Source: Dietzia lutea | GTDB lineage: Bacteria > Actinomycetota > Actinomycetes > Mycobacteriales > Mycobacteriaceae | Length of the DNA: 64,000 nucleotides | Assembly: GCF_003096075.1 (NCBI RefSeq) | Contig: NZ_CP015449.1 | Span: forward strand, 2,039,001 to 2,103,000 | Reading direction: 5' to 3' | Shown here: positions 29,076 through 41,319 of the stretch, piece by piece | Layout of the letters: every line of letters begins with the position of its first letter | Position numbering within the stretch: the first letter of the stretch is position 1 | The notes under the pieces: model-generated | Database searches by the model: none | Told to the model about the DNA's origin: nothing | Seen by the model: the letters and a program-made list of their open reading frames with translations, nothing else | Program-made: the position numbers and the translations under genes

Positions 29076-31448
29076 ATGGGAAAGCACAAGAAGCAGGACC
29101 CCGCGACCGCCCGGCCCCGGCCGGAGAAGACCTCGTCGTCGTCGCCGTCATCCCCGGCGACTCCCGCGACACCCGAACCGGCCGCGCCGGCGGCGACTCC
29201 CGCGGCGGCCACGCCGACCCCGGCGCCCACGGTGACCCCGGCGCCCACACCGGCCGCGGCGCCGCGGCCCACGCCCCTCACCGGCGAGGTCCTCGGCCGG
29301 CTCCGCGCGGGCACCCACCACGACCCCCACTCGGTCTACGGCACGCACCGCGACGGCGACGGCTCCGTCGTGCGCACCATGCAGCCGGGCGCGGTGTCCG
29401 TCGAGATCGACTTCGGTGACCGGACGGTCCCGATGGAGCCCGTCTCCGACGGCCTGTTCCATGCCGCCCTGCCCGAGGCCGAGGTCCCCGACTACCGCTT
29501 CCGCGTCGCCTACGCGGACGGCCACACCCGGACCGTCGCCGACGGCTACCGGTTCCTGCCGACCCTCGGCGAGGTGGACCTGCACCTCATCGGTGAGGGG
29601 CGCCACGAGCGCCTCTGGGACGTCCTCGGTGCGCACGTCCGCACCTACGACTCCCCCGGCGGGCCGGTCACCGGCACGTCCTTCGCCGTGTGGGCGCCCA
29701 ACGCCCGCGGCGTCAGCGTCGTCGGCGAGTTCTGCGGCTGGAACCCCGTGGCGCTGCCCATGCGCTCGATCGGCTCCTCCGGCGTGTGGGAACTGTTCGT
29801 CCCCGACGTCGGCGACGGCGCCGTCTACAAGTACCGCGTCCGTGGCGCCGACGGGCGGACCGTCGACCACGCCGACCCCATGGCCGTCGCGACCGAGGTG
29901 CCCCCCGCCACCGGGTCGAAGGTGTTCACCTCCGCCTACGAGTGGAACGACGACGAGTGGATCGCGGCCCGCGCGACCCGCGACCACTCCCGCTCCCCGA
30001 TGACCATCCTCGAGGTCCACGTCGGCTCCTGGCGCCCCGGACTCGACTACCGCGAGTTCGCGCACCAGCTCGCCGAGCACGTCCTCGAGACAGGGTTCAC
30101 GCACGTGGAGCTGATGCCCGTCGCCGAGCACCCCTTCGGCGGGTCGTGGGGCTACCAGGTCTCCGGCTATTTCGCCCCCACCAGCAGGTTCGGCTCCCCG
30201 GACGACCTGCGCTACGTGATCGACCACCTGCACTCACACGGCATCGGGGTCCTCGTGGACTGGGTCCCCGCGCACTTTCCCAAGGACGAGTGGTCCCTCG
30301 GCCGGTTCGACGGCACCCCGCTGTACGAGCACGGCGACCCCCGGCGCGGCGAACAGCCCGACTGGGGCACCTACGTGTTCGACTTCGGTCGGCGCGAGGT
30401 CCGCAACTTCCTCGTGGCCAACGCCCTGTACTGGGCCGACGAGTTCCACGTCGACGGCCTCCGCGTGGACGCCGTCGCCTCGATGCTCTACCTCGACTAC
30501 TCCCGAGACGAGGGACAGTGGACGCCCAACATCCACGGCGGCCGCGAGAACCTCGAGGCCATCTCGTTCCTCCAGGAGGTCAACGCCACCGTCCACCGCA
30601 AGCACCCCGGCGTCCTCACCGTCGCCGAGGAGTCCACCTCGTGGGGCGGCGTCACCTCCCCCACCTACACCGGCGGCCTCGGCTTCTCCATGAAGTGGAA
30701 CATGGGCTGGATGAACGACACCCTCCAGTACGTGGGCATGGACCCGATCTACCGCGGCTACCACCACGGCGAGATCACCTTCTCGCTCATGTACGCCTGG
30801 AGCGAGCGCTTCGTCCTCCCCCTCAGCCACGACGAGGTCGTCCACGGGAAGGGCTCCATGTGGGAACGCATGCCCGGGTCCTCGTGGGACCGCGCCGCCG
30901 GGATCCGGAGTCTCTACGCCTACATGTGGGCCCACCCCGGCAAGAAGCTCGTCTTCCAGGGCCTCGAGTTCGGCCAGACCACCGAGTGGAACGCCGAGCG
31001 CGGAGTCGCGTGGGACGACCTCGAGGGCTGGGAGGGCGAGTACCACCGCGGCATCCGCGACTGCGTGCGCGACCTCAACGCGCGCTACGCCGAGAACCCC
31101 GGGCTGTGGGCGCTCGACGACGACCCCTCCGGCTTCTCGTGGATCGACGCCAACGACTCCGAGCACAACACGCTGTCGTTCCTGCGCACCGACCACGACG
31201 GCAGCACCATCGCGTGTGTGGTGAACTTCTCCGGCGCGCCGCTCGGCGACTACCGCATCGGCCTCCCCGAGGGCGGGTACTGGGAGGAGATCCTCAACAC
31301 TGATGCCGAGGCCTACGAGGGGTCCGGAGCTGGCAACTACGGCGGCGTCCACGCCGAGCAGGTCTCCCACCACGGGCGGCCGTACTCCGCCGCGATCACG
31401 GTCGGCTCCCGCGCGACCGTGTGGTTCCGCCACACCGCCACCGGATAG
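29076..31448 (+). CDS. glgB: 1,4-alpha-glucan branching enzyme GlgB
   Basis: Makes alpha-1,6 branches in glycogen or capsular glucan from the GlgE product. The 790 residues include two N-terminal carbohydrate-binding domains, then the GH13_9 barrel with the nucleophile Asp in [11 protein letters not shown] (about 463), the acid Glu in [10 protein letters not shown] (about 516) and [14 protein letters not shown]. It is longer than the M. tuberculosis enzyme (731) because of a Pro/Ala/Thr linker of about 45 residues (roughly 22-65, with [12 protein letters not shown]) near the N-terminus. The start ATG follows GAGG at 9 nt. A strong hairpin ends the glgEB unit. Confidence 0.96.
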   Translation: MGKHKKQDPATARPRPEKTSSSSPSSPATPATPEPAAPAATPAAATPTPAPTVTPAPTPAAAPRPTPLTGEVLGRLRAGTHHDPHSVYGTHRDGDGSVVRTMQPGAVSVEIDFGDRTVPMEPVSDGLFHAALPEAEVPDYRFRVAYADGHTRTVADGYRFLPTLGEVDLHLIGEGRHERLWDVLGAHVRTYDSPGGPVTGTSFAVWAPNARGVSVVGEFCGWNPVALPMRSIGSSGVWELFVPDVGDGAVYKYRVRGADGRTVDHADPMAVATEVPPATGSKVFTSAYEWNDDEWIAARATRDHSRSPMTILEVHVGSWRPGLDYREFAHQLAEHVLETGFTHVELMPVAEHPFGGSWGYQVSGYFAPTSRFGSPDDLRYVIDHLHSHGIGVLVDWVPAHFPKDEWSLGRFDGTPLYEHGDPRRGEQPDWGTYVFDFGRREVRNFLVANALYWADEFHVDGLRVDAVASMLYLDYSRDEGQWTPNIHGGRENLEAISFLQEVNATVHRKHPGVLTVAEESTSWGGVTSPTYTGGLGFSMKWNMGWMNDTLQYVGMDPIYRGYHHGEITFSLMYAWSERFVLPLSHDEVVHGKGSMWERMPGSSWDRAAGIRSLYAYMWAHPGKKLVFQGLEFGQTTEWNAERGVAWDDLEGWEGEYHRGIRDCVRDLNARYAENPGLWALDDDPSGFSWIDANDSEHNTLSFLRTDHDGSTIACVVNFSGAPLGDYRIGLPEGGYWEEILNTDAEAYEGSGAGNYGGVHAEQVSHHGRPYSAAITVGSRATVWFRHTATG

Positions 31449-31452
31449 CGGA

Positions 31453-31493
31453 GAGCCGTCGGCGGACTCCCGGGTAGGGGCCGCCGACGGCTC
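31453..31493. terminator. bidirectional terminator after glgB
   Basis: The perfect 13-bp stem GAGCCGTCGGCGG / CCGCCGACGGCTC (31453-31465, 31481-31493) with a 15-nt loop starts 4 nt after the glgB stop and faces the converging YbbN-like gene. Confidence 0.75.
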
Positions 31494-31535
31494 GGCGCAT
31501 CTCCGGTGGCCCGCCCGGGAGCCACCGGTGACGCG

Positions 31536-32480
31536 TCAGTACAGGGCGCTCGCCAGGTCGCGGCGCGCGGCCAGCACGCGCGGATCATCCGCCGGCAGCG
31601 CGTCGAGGAGCTCGAGGAGCCTCGCGCGCAGTGCGGCACGGTCGTCGCCGGCCGTGACGCGGACAGCGCCGACCAGGCCGGAGAACGCGGTCTCGTACTC
31701 CCCGGCCACGAGCGCCGCGTCCGCGGCCCGCAGCGCCTCGGGCACCGTTCCCTCACCCGCGTCCGCGTCCTCCGCCACGCGCCGCGCAGCCCCGACGTAC
31801 CGCAGCGCCTCCACGAGCGTGTGTTCGCCCGGCCGCGCGTCCACGAGCGCGGTGAAGCGCTCCTCGGCGGTCGCGAGATCGCCCTCGGCCAACGCCTCCT
31901 CGGCGGCGTCCCGCTCGGGATCGGACGCCTCGTCGGGCTCGGTCTCCCCGGCCTCCGGGGCGGGGCCGCTGAGCTTGCCCTCGGTCGCGCGGAGCACGGC
32001 CGCGAGCCACTGGCGGAGGGCGTCCTCGGGCTGCTCGCCCTCGAAGTCCGCGAGCGGCCGCCCGGCCGCCACGGCGTAGACCGTCGGCACCGCCCGCGCC
32101 TGCAGGGCCTGCGCGATGCCCGGGGCCACGTCGACGTCGACCGTCGCGTGGACCCACTGGCCCCCGGCCTCCTCTGCCAGGGCCGCCAGCGTCGCCGTCA
32201 GAGCCGTAGGTGCCCGCTGCGACACCAACTCGAGGATCACCGGCACCTGCGCGGAGCGGACGAGGACCTCCTGCTCGAAGGAGGCCTCGTCCACCTCCAC
32301 CCGGACCGGCGAGCCCCCGGCCTGCGGCGGACCGCCCTGACCCGGGGCGCGACCGGCGGTGGCCGCGTCCCGGCGGGTCTCGGCCCGCTTCTTCAGGCCG
32401 GAGAGATCGACGGCGCCGGCGAGCGACGCCGCGAGCTTCTGCTCGGCGGCGGACTGGGGTCGGTTACCTGGTCTCGTCAC
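31536..32480 (-). CDS. YbbN/CnoX-like thioredoxin-fold protein with TPR tail
   Basis: The 314-residue protein has a thioredoxin-like domain (about 60-175; PVILELVSQRAP, then ARAVPTVYAVAAG with the cis-Pro) and a C-terminal helical region with repeats of AEEALAEGD type, as in the co-chaperone YbbN. The CxxC active site is replaced (SQRA), so it is not a classical disulfide reductase. YbbN-type proteins protect and deliver unfolded clients to chaperones. Position beside glgB and a thiolase matches Rv1324. The GTG at 32480 has CAGGAT ending 7 nt upstream, so it is probably leaderless. Confidence 0.8.
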   Translation of the reverse strand: MTRPGNRPQSAAEQKLAASLAGAVDLSGLKKRAETRRDAATAGRAPGQGGPPQAGGSPVRVEVDEASFEQEVLVRSAQVPVILELVSQRAPTALTATLAALAEEAGGQWVHATVDVDVAPGIAQALQARAVPTVYAVAAGRPLADFEGEQPEDALRQWLAAVLRATEGKLSGPAPEAGETEPDEASDPERDAAEEALAEGDLATAEERFTALVDARPGEHTLVEALRYVGAARRVAEDADAGEGTVPEALRAADAALVAGEYETAFSGLVGAVRVTAGDDRAALRARLLELLDALPADDPRVLAARRDLASALY

Positions 32481-32487
32481 GTATCCG

Positions 32488-32493
32488 ATCCTG
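32488..32493 (-). promoter_or_regulatory. candidate -10 (CAGGAT) of the YbbN-like gene, leaderless
   Basis: CAGGAT ends 7 nt before the GTG at 32480 in the 35-bp gap after the thiolase stop. The first base departs from TAnnnT. Confidence 0.3.
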
Positions 32494-32515
32494 CCACGAT
32501 GCCTGGACGGGGGTG

Positions 32516-33715
32516 TCAGCCGGCCGCGGGCACCCGGATGAGCAGGGCGTCGCCCTGGCCGCCGCCGCCACACAGCGCGGCCGCGCCGAGCCCGCCGCCC
32601 CGCCGGGCGAGCTCGAGCGCCAGGGTGAGGACGACGCGGTTACCGGACACACCGATCGGGTGGCCGATCGAGATGGCGCCGCCGTTGACGTTGACCTTGT
32701 CCGAGCTCAGCTCGAGCATCCGGGTCGAGTGCAGACCGACGGAGGCGAAGGCCTCGTTGAACTCGAACAGCTCGATGTCCTTGACGTCGATGTCCGAACG
32801 CCTGCAGGCGTCGAGGACCGCGTCGGCGGGCTGGTGCTGCAGCGTCGAGTCCGGACCGGCGACGGTCCCGTACCCGACGATCTCGGCCAGGACGGTCCAG
32901 CCCTCGGCCTCGGCACGCGCGGCGCTGGTGACGATGACCGCGGAGGCACCGTCGGAGATCTGCGACGACGATCCGGCCGTGATGGTGCCGTCCTTGGAGA
33001 ACGCCGGCTTGAGCTTGGCCATCGACTCGGGAGTGGAGTCGGCGCGCACCCCCTCGTCGGTGTCCACGACGGTCTCGCCCTTGCGGCCCTTGACCGTGAC
33101 CGGCACGATCTCGTCGGCGAACCGGCCCTCCGCAGCGGCGGCGGCCGCACGCTGGTGGGAGATCGCGGCGAACTCGTCCTGGTGCTCACGGGTGATCTCG
33201 AGCTCGACGTTGCGGGCCTCGGTGAGCGCGCCCATCGGCTGGTCGGTCGGCACGTCGTGCAGGCCGTCGAAGGCCATGTGGTCGAGGACCTCGATGGAGC
33301 CGTACTTGTAGCCGGCGCGGCTCTTGGGCAGCAGGTGCGGGGCCTGCGACATGGACTCCTGGCCGCCCGCGACGACGACCTCGGAGTGGCCCGAGCGGAT
33401 CGCCTGGTCGGCGAGCGCGATGGCGGTGAGCCCGGACAGGCACATCTTGTTGATGCTCAGCGCGTCGACACGCTTGGGGATCCCGGCGGCCAACGCCGCC
33501 TGCCGCGCGGGCATCTGACCGTTGCCGGCGGACAGCACCTGACCCATGATCACCTGGTCGACGGCGTCCACGGGGACTTTCCCGCGCTCGAGGGCGGCGC
33601 GGATCGCGATGCCGCCGAGCTCGGGCGCGGACAGGGATGACAGACCTCCCTGCAGGCGGCCGAACGGGGTGCGGGCACCGGCGACGATGACGGTGCGGGT
33701 GGGGTCGGCGGTCAT
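32516..33715 (-). CDS. fadA4: acetyl-CoA acetyltransferase (thiolase)
   Basis: Condenses or cleaves acyl-CoA with CoA; the 399-residue length and motifs fit a biosynthetic-type acetoacetyl-CoA thiolase. The nucleophile Cys92 is in [13 protein letters not shown], the His in [14 protein letters not shown] and the second Cys in CGGGGQGDA complete the site. The start ATG follows GGAAGG. The order next to the methylmalonyl-CoA epimerase matches Rv1323 (fadA4), the basis for the symbol. It is divergent from the epimerase across 76 bp. Confidence 0.93.
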   Translation of the reverse strand: MTADPTRTVIVAGARTPFGRLQGGLSSLSAPELGGIAIRAALERGKVPVDAVDQVIMGQVLSAGNGQMPARQAALAAGIPKRVDALSINKMCLSGLTAIALADQAIRSGHSEVVVAGGQESMSQAPHLLPKSRAGYKYGSIEVLDHMAFDGLHDVPTDQPMGALTEARNVELEITREHQDEFAAISHQRAAAAAAEGRFADEIVPVTVKGRKGETVVDTDEGVRADSTPESMAKLKPAFSKDGTITAGSSSQISDGASAVIVTSAARAEAEGWTVLAEIVGYGTVAGPDSTLQHQPADAVLDACRRSDIDVKDIELFEFNEAFASVGLHSTRMLELSSDKVNVNGGAISIGHPIGVSGNRVVLTLALELARRGGGLGAAALCGGGGQGDALLIRVPAAG

Positions 33716-33742
33716 GGGACACCTTCCGATCGAGGGGAAACG

Positions 33743-33748
33743 ACTGTA
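33743..33748 (-). promoter_or_regulatory. candidate -10 (TACAGT) of the thiolase gene
   Basis: TACAGT predicts a leader near 21 nt that carries the GGAAGG ribosome site. Confidence 0.45.
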
Positions 33749-33778
33749 CTGGCCAAACTACCGGGAAGGGGGAACGGA

Positions 33779-33784
33779 TAACGT
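33779..33784 (+). promoter_or_regulatory. -10 (TAACGT) of the epimerase gene, leaderless
   Basis: TAACGT ends 7 nt before the ATG at 33792. Confidence 0.5.
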
Positions 33785-33791
33785 GGCAGGT

Positions 33792-34262
33792 ATGACCACT
33801 ACCCCAATCGGCCAACCCCTGCTGCCCTCCGAGCTCGTCGTGGCGATCGACCATGTCGGCGTGGCGGTACCCGACTTCGACGCCGCGGTGACGTGGTACC
33901 GCGACAACCTGGGCATGGAGAACCTCCACGAGGAGGTCAACGAGGAGCAGGGCGTGCGCGAGGCGATGCTCGGCTCCCCCGGTCGCCCCGAGGGCAGCGC
34001 CCTGCTCCAGATCCTCGCACCGCTCGACGAGACGTCGACCATCGCCAAGTTCATCGACCGCAACGGGCCCGGTATCCAGCAGATGGCGGTCCGTGTCACC
34101 GACATCGACGCGATCACCGGGCACCTCACCGGCCGCGGCGTCCGGGTCCTGTACCCCGCGCCCAAGCGGGGCACGGCGGACTCCCGCATCAACTTCGTGC
34201 ACCCGAAGGACGCGGGCGGCGTGCTGCTCGAACTGGTCGAGCCCGCCGCCGACCAGCACTAG
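33792..34262 (+). CDS. mce: methylmalonyl-CoA epimerase
   Basis: Interconverts the R and S forms of methylmalonyl-CoA in propionate metabolism. The 156-residue protein has the glyoxalase/VOC fold with two beta-alpha-beta-beta-beta units; metal ligands are likely His in AIDHVGVAV, a mid His/Gln region (GPGIQQMAVRV) and the final Glu in GVLLELVEP. It matches Rv1322A in position. The start ATG lies 7 nt after TAACGT; GCAGG directly before it is too close to act as a ribosome site. Confidence 0.93.
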   Translation: MTTTPIGQPLLPSELVVAIDHVGVAVPDFDAAVTWYRDNLGMENLHEEVNEEQGVREAMLGSPGRPEGSALLQILAPLDETSTIAKFIDRNGPGIQQMAVRVTDIDAITGHLTGRGVRVLYPAPKRGTADSRINFVHPKDAGGVLLELVEPAADQH

Positions 34263-34284
34263 GCGCGACGACCGTGCCCGCGGC

Positions 34285-34290
34285 TAGGGT
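34285..34290 (+). promoter_or_regulatory. -10 (TAGGGT) of the DivIVA-like gene, leaderless
   Basis: TAGGGT ends 6 nt before the ATG at 34297. GGGAG next to the ATG is too close to serve as a normal ribosome site. Confidence 0.45.
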
Positions 34291-34296
34291 GGGAGC

Positions 34297-35175
34297 ATGT
34301 CGAGCATGCACACACCCCCGACGTCCGTCGAGCCGTTCGCGGTGGTGCGCAAGGGTTTCGACCGCGAGCAGGTGACGGCCGCCCTCTCCCGACTCGAGGC
34401 CGAGACGGAGCTCCTGCGGGCTGACCGCGACGCCGCCGTCGCCCGTGCCGACAGGGCCGCGGCGGACGCCGAGCGGGCACGTACCCGCGTGAGCGAACTC
34501 GAGGCCCGCGTCGCGGAGTTGGGGCGGGCACCGGTCACCAGCGACCAGATGTCGGATCGCCTGTCCACCATGCTCTCGCTCGCCACCGCCGAGGCCGCGG
34601 CCATTCGTGACGCCGCACTGGCCGTTGCCGATCACGTCCGCACGGAGGCCGACGAGGAGGCATGGCGACTCCGCGAGACCGCAGCCGCCGAACTGGCGGA
34701 GGTCCGCGGCCGTGCCGCCGCCGTCCGCACCGAACACACCGGCGTGCTCGCCGCGGCCCGTACGCGGGCGGACGAGATCGTCCGCGCCGCCCAGCGCGAG
34801 GCGAGAGCACTCGACGAGGAGGCCGCCCGTCGCCGGGAGCAGATCGACGAGGATCTCCGGCTCGCGTCCGATCTGCGCCGCAGCGAATCGCTGCGCGAGG
34901 AGCGCGAGCGTCACGACGCCGCGCTCGCCGCCGCCGACGCGACCCTTCGGGAGGCTCAGGAGGAGGCGCGCAGGATCGTCGACCGCGCCCGGGACGAGGC
35001 GGAGAGCATGACGGCGCGGGCACGCGCGCACGTCGAGGAACTACGAGAGCTCCGCCAGCGAGTGATCGGTGATCTCAGCGCGATCCGCGCGAGGCTCGAA
35101 CCCGTCCCCGGCACCGAGGGCGACGAGCTGTTCGAGCTGCCGCCCGAACCGGGGCTCAGCTCCAGCGACGAGTGA
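34297..35175 (+). CDS. DivIVA-domain-like coiled-coil protein
   Basis: The 292-residue protein has a short N-terminal motif resembling DivIVA (FAVVRKGFDREQVTAALSRL, about 14-33) and then an almost continuous charged coiled coil rich in Ala, Arg and Glu up to about 265, with an acidic tail. There is no membrane segment. Related proteins organise the cell pole or septum in actinobacteria, so a role in growth or division is an inference. It lies between the epimerase and nucS, where I recall no such gene in M. tuberculosis. Its last 20 bp overlap the end of the converging zinc protein gene. Confidence 0.6.
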   Translation: MSSMHTPPTSVEPFAVVRKGFDREQVTAALSRLEAETELLRADRDAAVARADRAAADAERARTRVSELEARVAELGRAPVTSDQMSDRLSTMLSLATAEAAAIRDAALAVADHVRTEADEEAWRLRETAAAELAEVRGRAAAVRTEHTGVLAAARTRADEIVRAAQREARALDEEAARRREQIDEDLRLASDLRRSESLREERERHDAALAAADATLREAQEEARRIVDRARDEAESMTARARAHVEELRELRQRVIGDLSAIRARLEPVPGTEGDELFELPPEPGLSSSDE

Positions 35176-35458
35176 GGCCGCGACGGCCGCGGCCGGACCA
35201 GCATCCGGCGTGCCAGTGCCGTCGCTCGTCGTCGCCGCCCGGCCGGTCGGGCCACGCGACCACGTGAGGTGTTCCCGCGGTGACGAGGTGATCGCAGCCG
35301 GGGCACCGGTAGTCCTTCGCGGCCCGTGCCGCCGGGATCCTCCGGACGTGGTACTGATCGGGATCGCCGGCGGGGCCGGCCTCGAGCGCCGCGCCCCCGA
35401 GGCCGTCCCGCCGGGGCGCGGGGCGGTCGCCGCCGTCGCGCCGGTGTCTCCTGGGCAT
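35156..35458 (-). CDS. small zinc-binding protein linked to nucS
   Basis: A 100-residue basic protein. The core YRCPGCDHLVTAGTPHVVAWP followed by RRHWHAGCW offers Cys52, Cys55, His65, His81/His83 and Cys86 as a likely zinc site. The same core occurs in actinobacterial proteins near nucS and the atp operon, often loosely labelled ATP/GTP-binding; no nucleotide motif is visible here. It begins 13 nt after the nucS stop on the same strand, so the two are co-transcribed. An accessory role in NucS-dependent repair is possible but untested. Confidence 0.72.
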   Translation of the reverse strand: MPRRHRRDGGDRPAPRRDGLGGAALEAGPAGDPDQYHVRRIPAARAAKDYRCPGCDHLVTAGTPHVVAWPDRPGGDDERRHWHAGCWSGRGRRGLTRRWS

Positions 35459-35471
35459 CGGTCGACCCCGG

Positions 35472-36152
35472 TCAGAAGAGTCGTAGGTCGGAGGACTCGA
35501 TGCCGCGGAGCGTGTCGTAATCCAGGGTCACGCACCGGATCCCCCGGTCCGTGGCGAGGGTGCGGGCCTGCGGCTTGATGACCTGGGCGGCGAAGATCCC
35601 GGTCACCGGGGCGAGCAGCGGGTCACGGTTGAGCAGCTCCAGGTACCGGGTGAGCTGCTCCACGCCGTCGATCTCACCCCGACGCTTGATCTCCACCGCC
35701 ACGGTCACCCCGTCGGCGTCACGGCCGAGGATGTCGACCGGCCCGATGGCGGTCATGTACTCGCGGCGCACGAGGCTGTACCCGGGCCCCAGGGTCTCGA
35801 TGTGTTCGGCGAGCAGTTCCTGCAGGTGGGCCTCGACGCCGTCCTTCACGAGACCCGGATCCACGCCGAGCTCGTGGTGGGACTCGTGGTGCACCTCGGA
35901 CACGGTGATCCGCAGTTGCTCCCCCGCCTTGTTCTCCACGATCCAGAGGCGGTGGTCGGGGTTCTCCGGGTGCGCCTGCTCGGTCAGTGAGCAGGGCGGC
36001 GTCATCCAGTTGAGCGGCTTGTACGCCCTGTCGTCGGCGTGGACGCTGACAGACCCGTCCGCCTTGACGAGCAACAGGCGCGGTGCCATGGGAAGGTGCG
36101 CGGTGAGACGGCCCACGTAGTCGACCTGACAGGTGGCGACGACGAGACGCAA
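35472..36152 (-). CDS. nucS: mismatch-specific endonuclease NucS (EndoMS)
   Basis: Cuts both strands at mismatches and provides non-canonical mismatch repair in actinobacteria lacking MutS/MutL. In 226 residues the N-terminal DNA-binding domain shows [14 protein letters not shown]; the nuclease domain has Asp140, Glu154 and Lys156 (GPVDILGRD and VAVEIKRRG), with the same D-x13-E-x-K spacing as characterised NucS. The C-terminal DLRLF is the beta-clamp-binding tail. It starts at TTG, supported by AGGAGG 5 nt upstream (36158-36163). The zinc protein gene follows closely. Confidence 0.95.
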   Translation of the reverse strand: MRLVVATCQVDYVGRLTAHLPMAPRLLLVKADGSVSVHADDRAYKPLNWMTPPCSLTEQAHPENPDHRLWIVENKAGEQLRITVSEVHHESHHELGVDPGLVKDGVEAHLQELLAEHIETLGPGYSLVRREYMTAIGPVDILGRDADGVTVAVEIKRRGEIDGVEQLTRYLELLNRDPLLAPVTGIFAAQVIKPQARTLATDRGIRCVTLDYDTLRGIESSDLRLF

Positions 36153-36201
36153 AGATTCCTCCTGTAGACGGGCGGCGGACCGGGACCGCGGTCCCGGGGC
36201 G

Positions 36202-36651
36202 TCAGCGGTGGGGACGCCGGGGCCGGACCTGCTCGGTCGAACATGCCTCGACCCATGCGAGCATCCCGGTCAGTTTGGCGGGGGCCAGGCACAGCTCGCC
36301 CTCGACGACGGCGCCCCCGGGATCGGTCCCGGAGAAGGGCACGATCAGCTCGCCCTCCTCGGCCACGTCCAGTTCGGGGCCTGTCGGCTGCCGCCGTGCC
36401 CCCAGTGCCAGACTCCGACGGTCCAGCCGGACGTCGGCCCCGAACCGGACGCTGCCCAGACGGTAGAAGGCGACGTCGGTGTCGGAATAGCGGACGGCAC
36501 CGTACCGCCACGACTCCTCCCCCGCCCTGCGTACGAGAACGGAGGTGGAATTCCGACGGACGACCACCAGGCGATAGACCGCGGCCGCGGCCACCGGAAC
36601 CAGGACGAGCAGAATGACGACACCGAGAACGATCTCGATGGGAGCCGTCAA
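36202..36651 (-). CDS. DUF2550 membrane-anchored protein
   Basis: The 149-residue protein has one N-terminal membrane helix ([24 protein letters not shown]) and a soluble beta-rich domain ([24 protein letters not shown]). DUF2550 proteins follow atpC in mycobacteria (Rv1312) and relatives; the function is unknown. No ATG or GTG fits; the TTG at 36651 is chosen because AAGGAG lies 9 nt upstream and the helix starts right after it. It follows atpC by 56 nt and is probably part of that transcript. Confidence 0.8.
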   Translation of the reverse strand: MTAPIEIVLGVVILLVLVPVAAAAVYRLVVVRRNSTSVLVRRAGEESWRYGAVRYSDTDVAFYRLGSVRFGADVRLDRRSLALGARRQPTGPELDVAEEGELIVPFSGTDPGGAVVEGELCLAPAKLTGMLAWVEACSTEQVRPRRPHR

Positions 36652-36707
36652 TCTGCTCAACTCCTTCCGATGGCCGCGGCCGGGGTGCCGGTCGGGCCGG
36701 AGGTCGA

Positions 36708-37079
36708 CTAGGCGCCGGCCTTCTCGATGGCCCGCAGACGACCGCGGGCCGTTGCGGCGGCCGCGGCGTCGTCGCCGGCCTCGGACAGCGCCTTCTCGGC
36801 GGCGGAACGGTCGATCGCGTCGGACCACTCCGCTGCTTCACCGAGGATACTGACCTTGTGGGCGGTGACCGAGAGGAAGCCGCCCTGGACCGCGGCGACC
36901 TTCTTGCCCTCGTCGGTGTAGACGGTCACGGTGCCACCGGCGTCCAGTTCGCCGAGCAGCGGCTCGTGCCCGGCCTGGATGCCGATCTCGCCCTCGGTGG
37001 TCTTGGCGACCACCATCGTGGCGGTACCGGACCAGAAGCGGCGCTCGACCGTGACGAACTCGACTTCGATGTCAGCCAT
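36708..37079 (-). CDS. atpC: ATP synthase epsilon subunit
   Basis: A central-stalk subunit of F1 that couples rotation and can inhibit ATP hydrolysis. In 123 residues it has the N-terminal beta-sandwich (MADIEVEFVTVERRFWSG, then GEIGIQAGHEPLLGEL) and the two-helix C-terminal domain (SAAEKALSEAGDDAAAAATARGRL). It is the last subunit gene, 9 nt after atpD. Confidence 0.96.
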   Translation of the reverse strand: MADIEVEFVTVERRFWSGTATMVVAKTTEGEIGIQAGHEPLLGELDAGGTVTVYTDEGKKVAAVQGGFLSVTAHKVSILGEAAEWSDAIDRSAAEKALSEAGDDAAAAATARGRLRAIEKAGA

Positions 37080-37088
37080 TGTCTACGG

Positions 37089-38540
<1,452 letters not shown>

Positions 38541-39527
38541 CTAGTCACTTCCTGCGCTCGCGGCGAGCGCACCGGCTCCGCCGACGATCTCGCTGATTTC
38601 CTGGGTGATCTGTGCCTGGCGGGCCTGGTTCGCCTCACGGCTGAGGCCCTCGACGATGTCGGTCGCGTTGTCCGTCGCCGACTTCATGGCCGTACGACGG
38701 GCCGCCGACTCCGACGCCGCCGACTCGAGCAGTGCGGCGAAGGCCCGGGTCGACATGTACCTCGGGAGGAGGTTGTCGAGCAGGGTGTCGGCGTCCGGCT
38801 CGAAGGTGACCTCGGGCTTGAATTCGGCCTCCGGGTTGTCCATGTAATCCTCGCCCAGGTCCAGTTCCTCGATCTCGACCTGGGTCTCGATCGGGGCCAA
38901 CCGACGCGCCTTGGGCGTCTGGGTCAGCATGGAGACGAATCGCGTGTAGACGATGTGGACCTCGTCCACGCCCTTGCGGGTCGTGTCGCCCTGGTGGTCC
39001 TCACCGAGGAACTCCGCGGCGTCGAACGAGTCCTCGCCGCCGACCGCGAACGCCTTCGACAGGAGCTGGAAGGCCGGCCGGGCCTCCTGGTAGTCGGGCT
39101 TCTCGGAGTGTCCCGACCACGAACCGGCGAGGGGGATCTCGCGGAACGTGTAGTAGACGATGCCCTTGTTGCCGAGCACGTAGATGTCCACCTCGCGCCC
39201 CTCGCCCTCGAGGTACGCGATGAGCTCGGCGGCCTCCTTGAGGACGTTGTGGTTGTAGCCGCCGGCCATACCACGGTCGGAGGTCACCACGAGCACCGCG
39301 GACCGCTTGGGATCCTCAGGCTCGTTGAGCATGCGGTGCTGGATCGACGACGCGCTCGCGAGGTCGGTCAGGATCGCCGTGATCTGGTCCGCGAACGGCT
39401 TCGCCGCGGCGACGCGCGCCTGGGACTTGGAGATCTGCGAGGTGGCGATCAGCTCCTGGGCCTTGGTGATCTTCTTGGTCGAGTTGACCGACTTGATCCG
39501 GTCGCGGAGTTCGCGCAGGTTGGCCAT
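38541..39527 (-). CDS. atpG: ATP synthase gamma subunit
   Basis: The rotating shaft of F1. In 328 residues the N-terminal helix (MANLRELRDRIKSVNSTKKITKAQEL) and C-terminal helix (SESAARRTAMKSATDNATDIV) form the coiled coil. A loop insert around residues 195-235, with LDLGEDYMDNPEAEFKPE, makes it longer than enterobacterial gamma, as expected for actinobacteria, where the insert limits reverse ATP hydrolysis. Confidence 0.97.
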   Translation of the reverse strand: MANLRELRDRIKSVNSTKKITKAQELIATSQISKSQARVAAAKPFADQITAILTDLASASSIQHRMLNEPEDPKRSAVLVVTSDRGMAGGYNHNVLKEAAELIAYLEGEGREVDIYVLGNKGIVYYTFREIPLAGSWSGHSEKPDYQEARPAFQLLSKAFAVGGEDSFDAAEFLGEDHQGDTTRKGVDEVHIVYTRFVSMLTQTPKARRLAPIETQVEIEELDLGEDYMDNPEAEFKPEVTFEPDADTLLDNLLPRYMSTRAFAALLESAASESAARRTAMKSATDNATDIVEGLSREANQARQAQITQEISEIVGGAGALAASAGSD

Positions 39528-39582
39528 GGTCTCAGATCACGCTCCTCTCGCCCGAGTATCGGATGGCTGTCATCGCGAGGCC

Positions 39583-41223
<1,641 letters not shown>

Positions 41224-41319
41224 GTCATTCCTGCTCTCAAAGTCGGGATGTGCTTTATAGGTGTGTGCCGAGCCTCGACCACTGGCGACCGCAGCTCGTC
41301 GTTCGACCGGTCGGACCGG

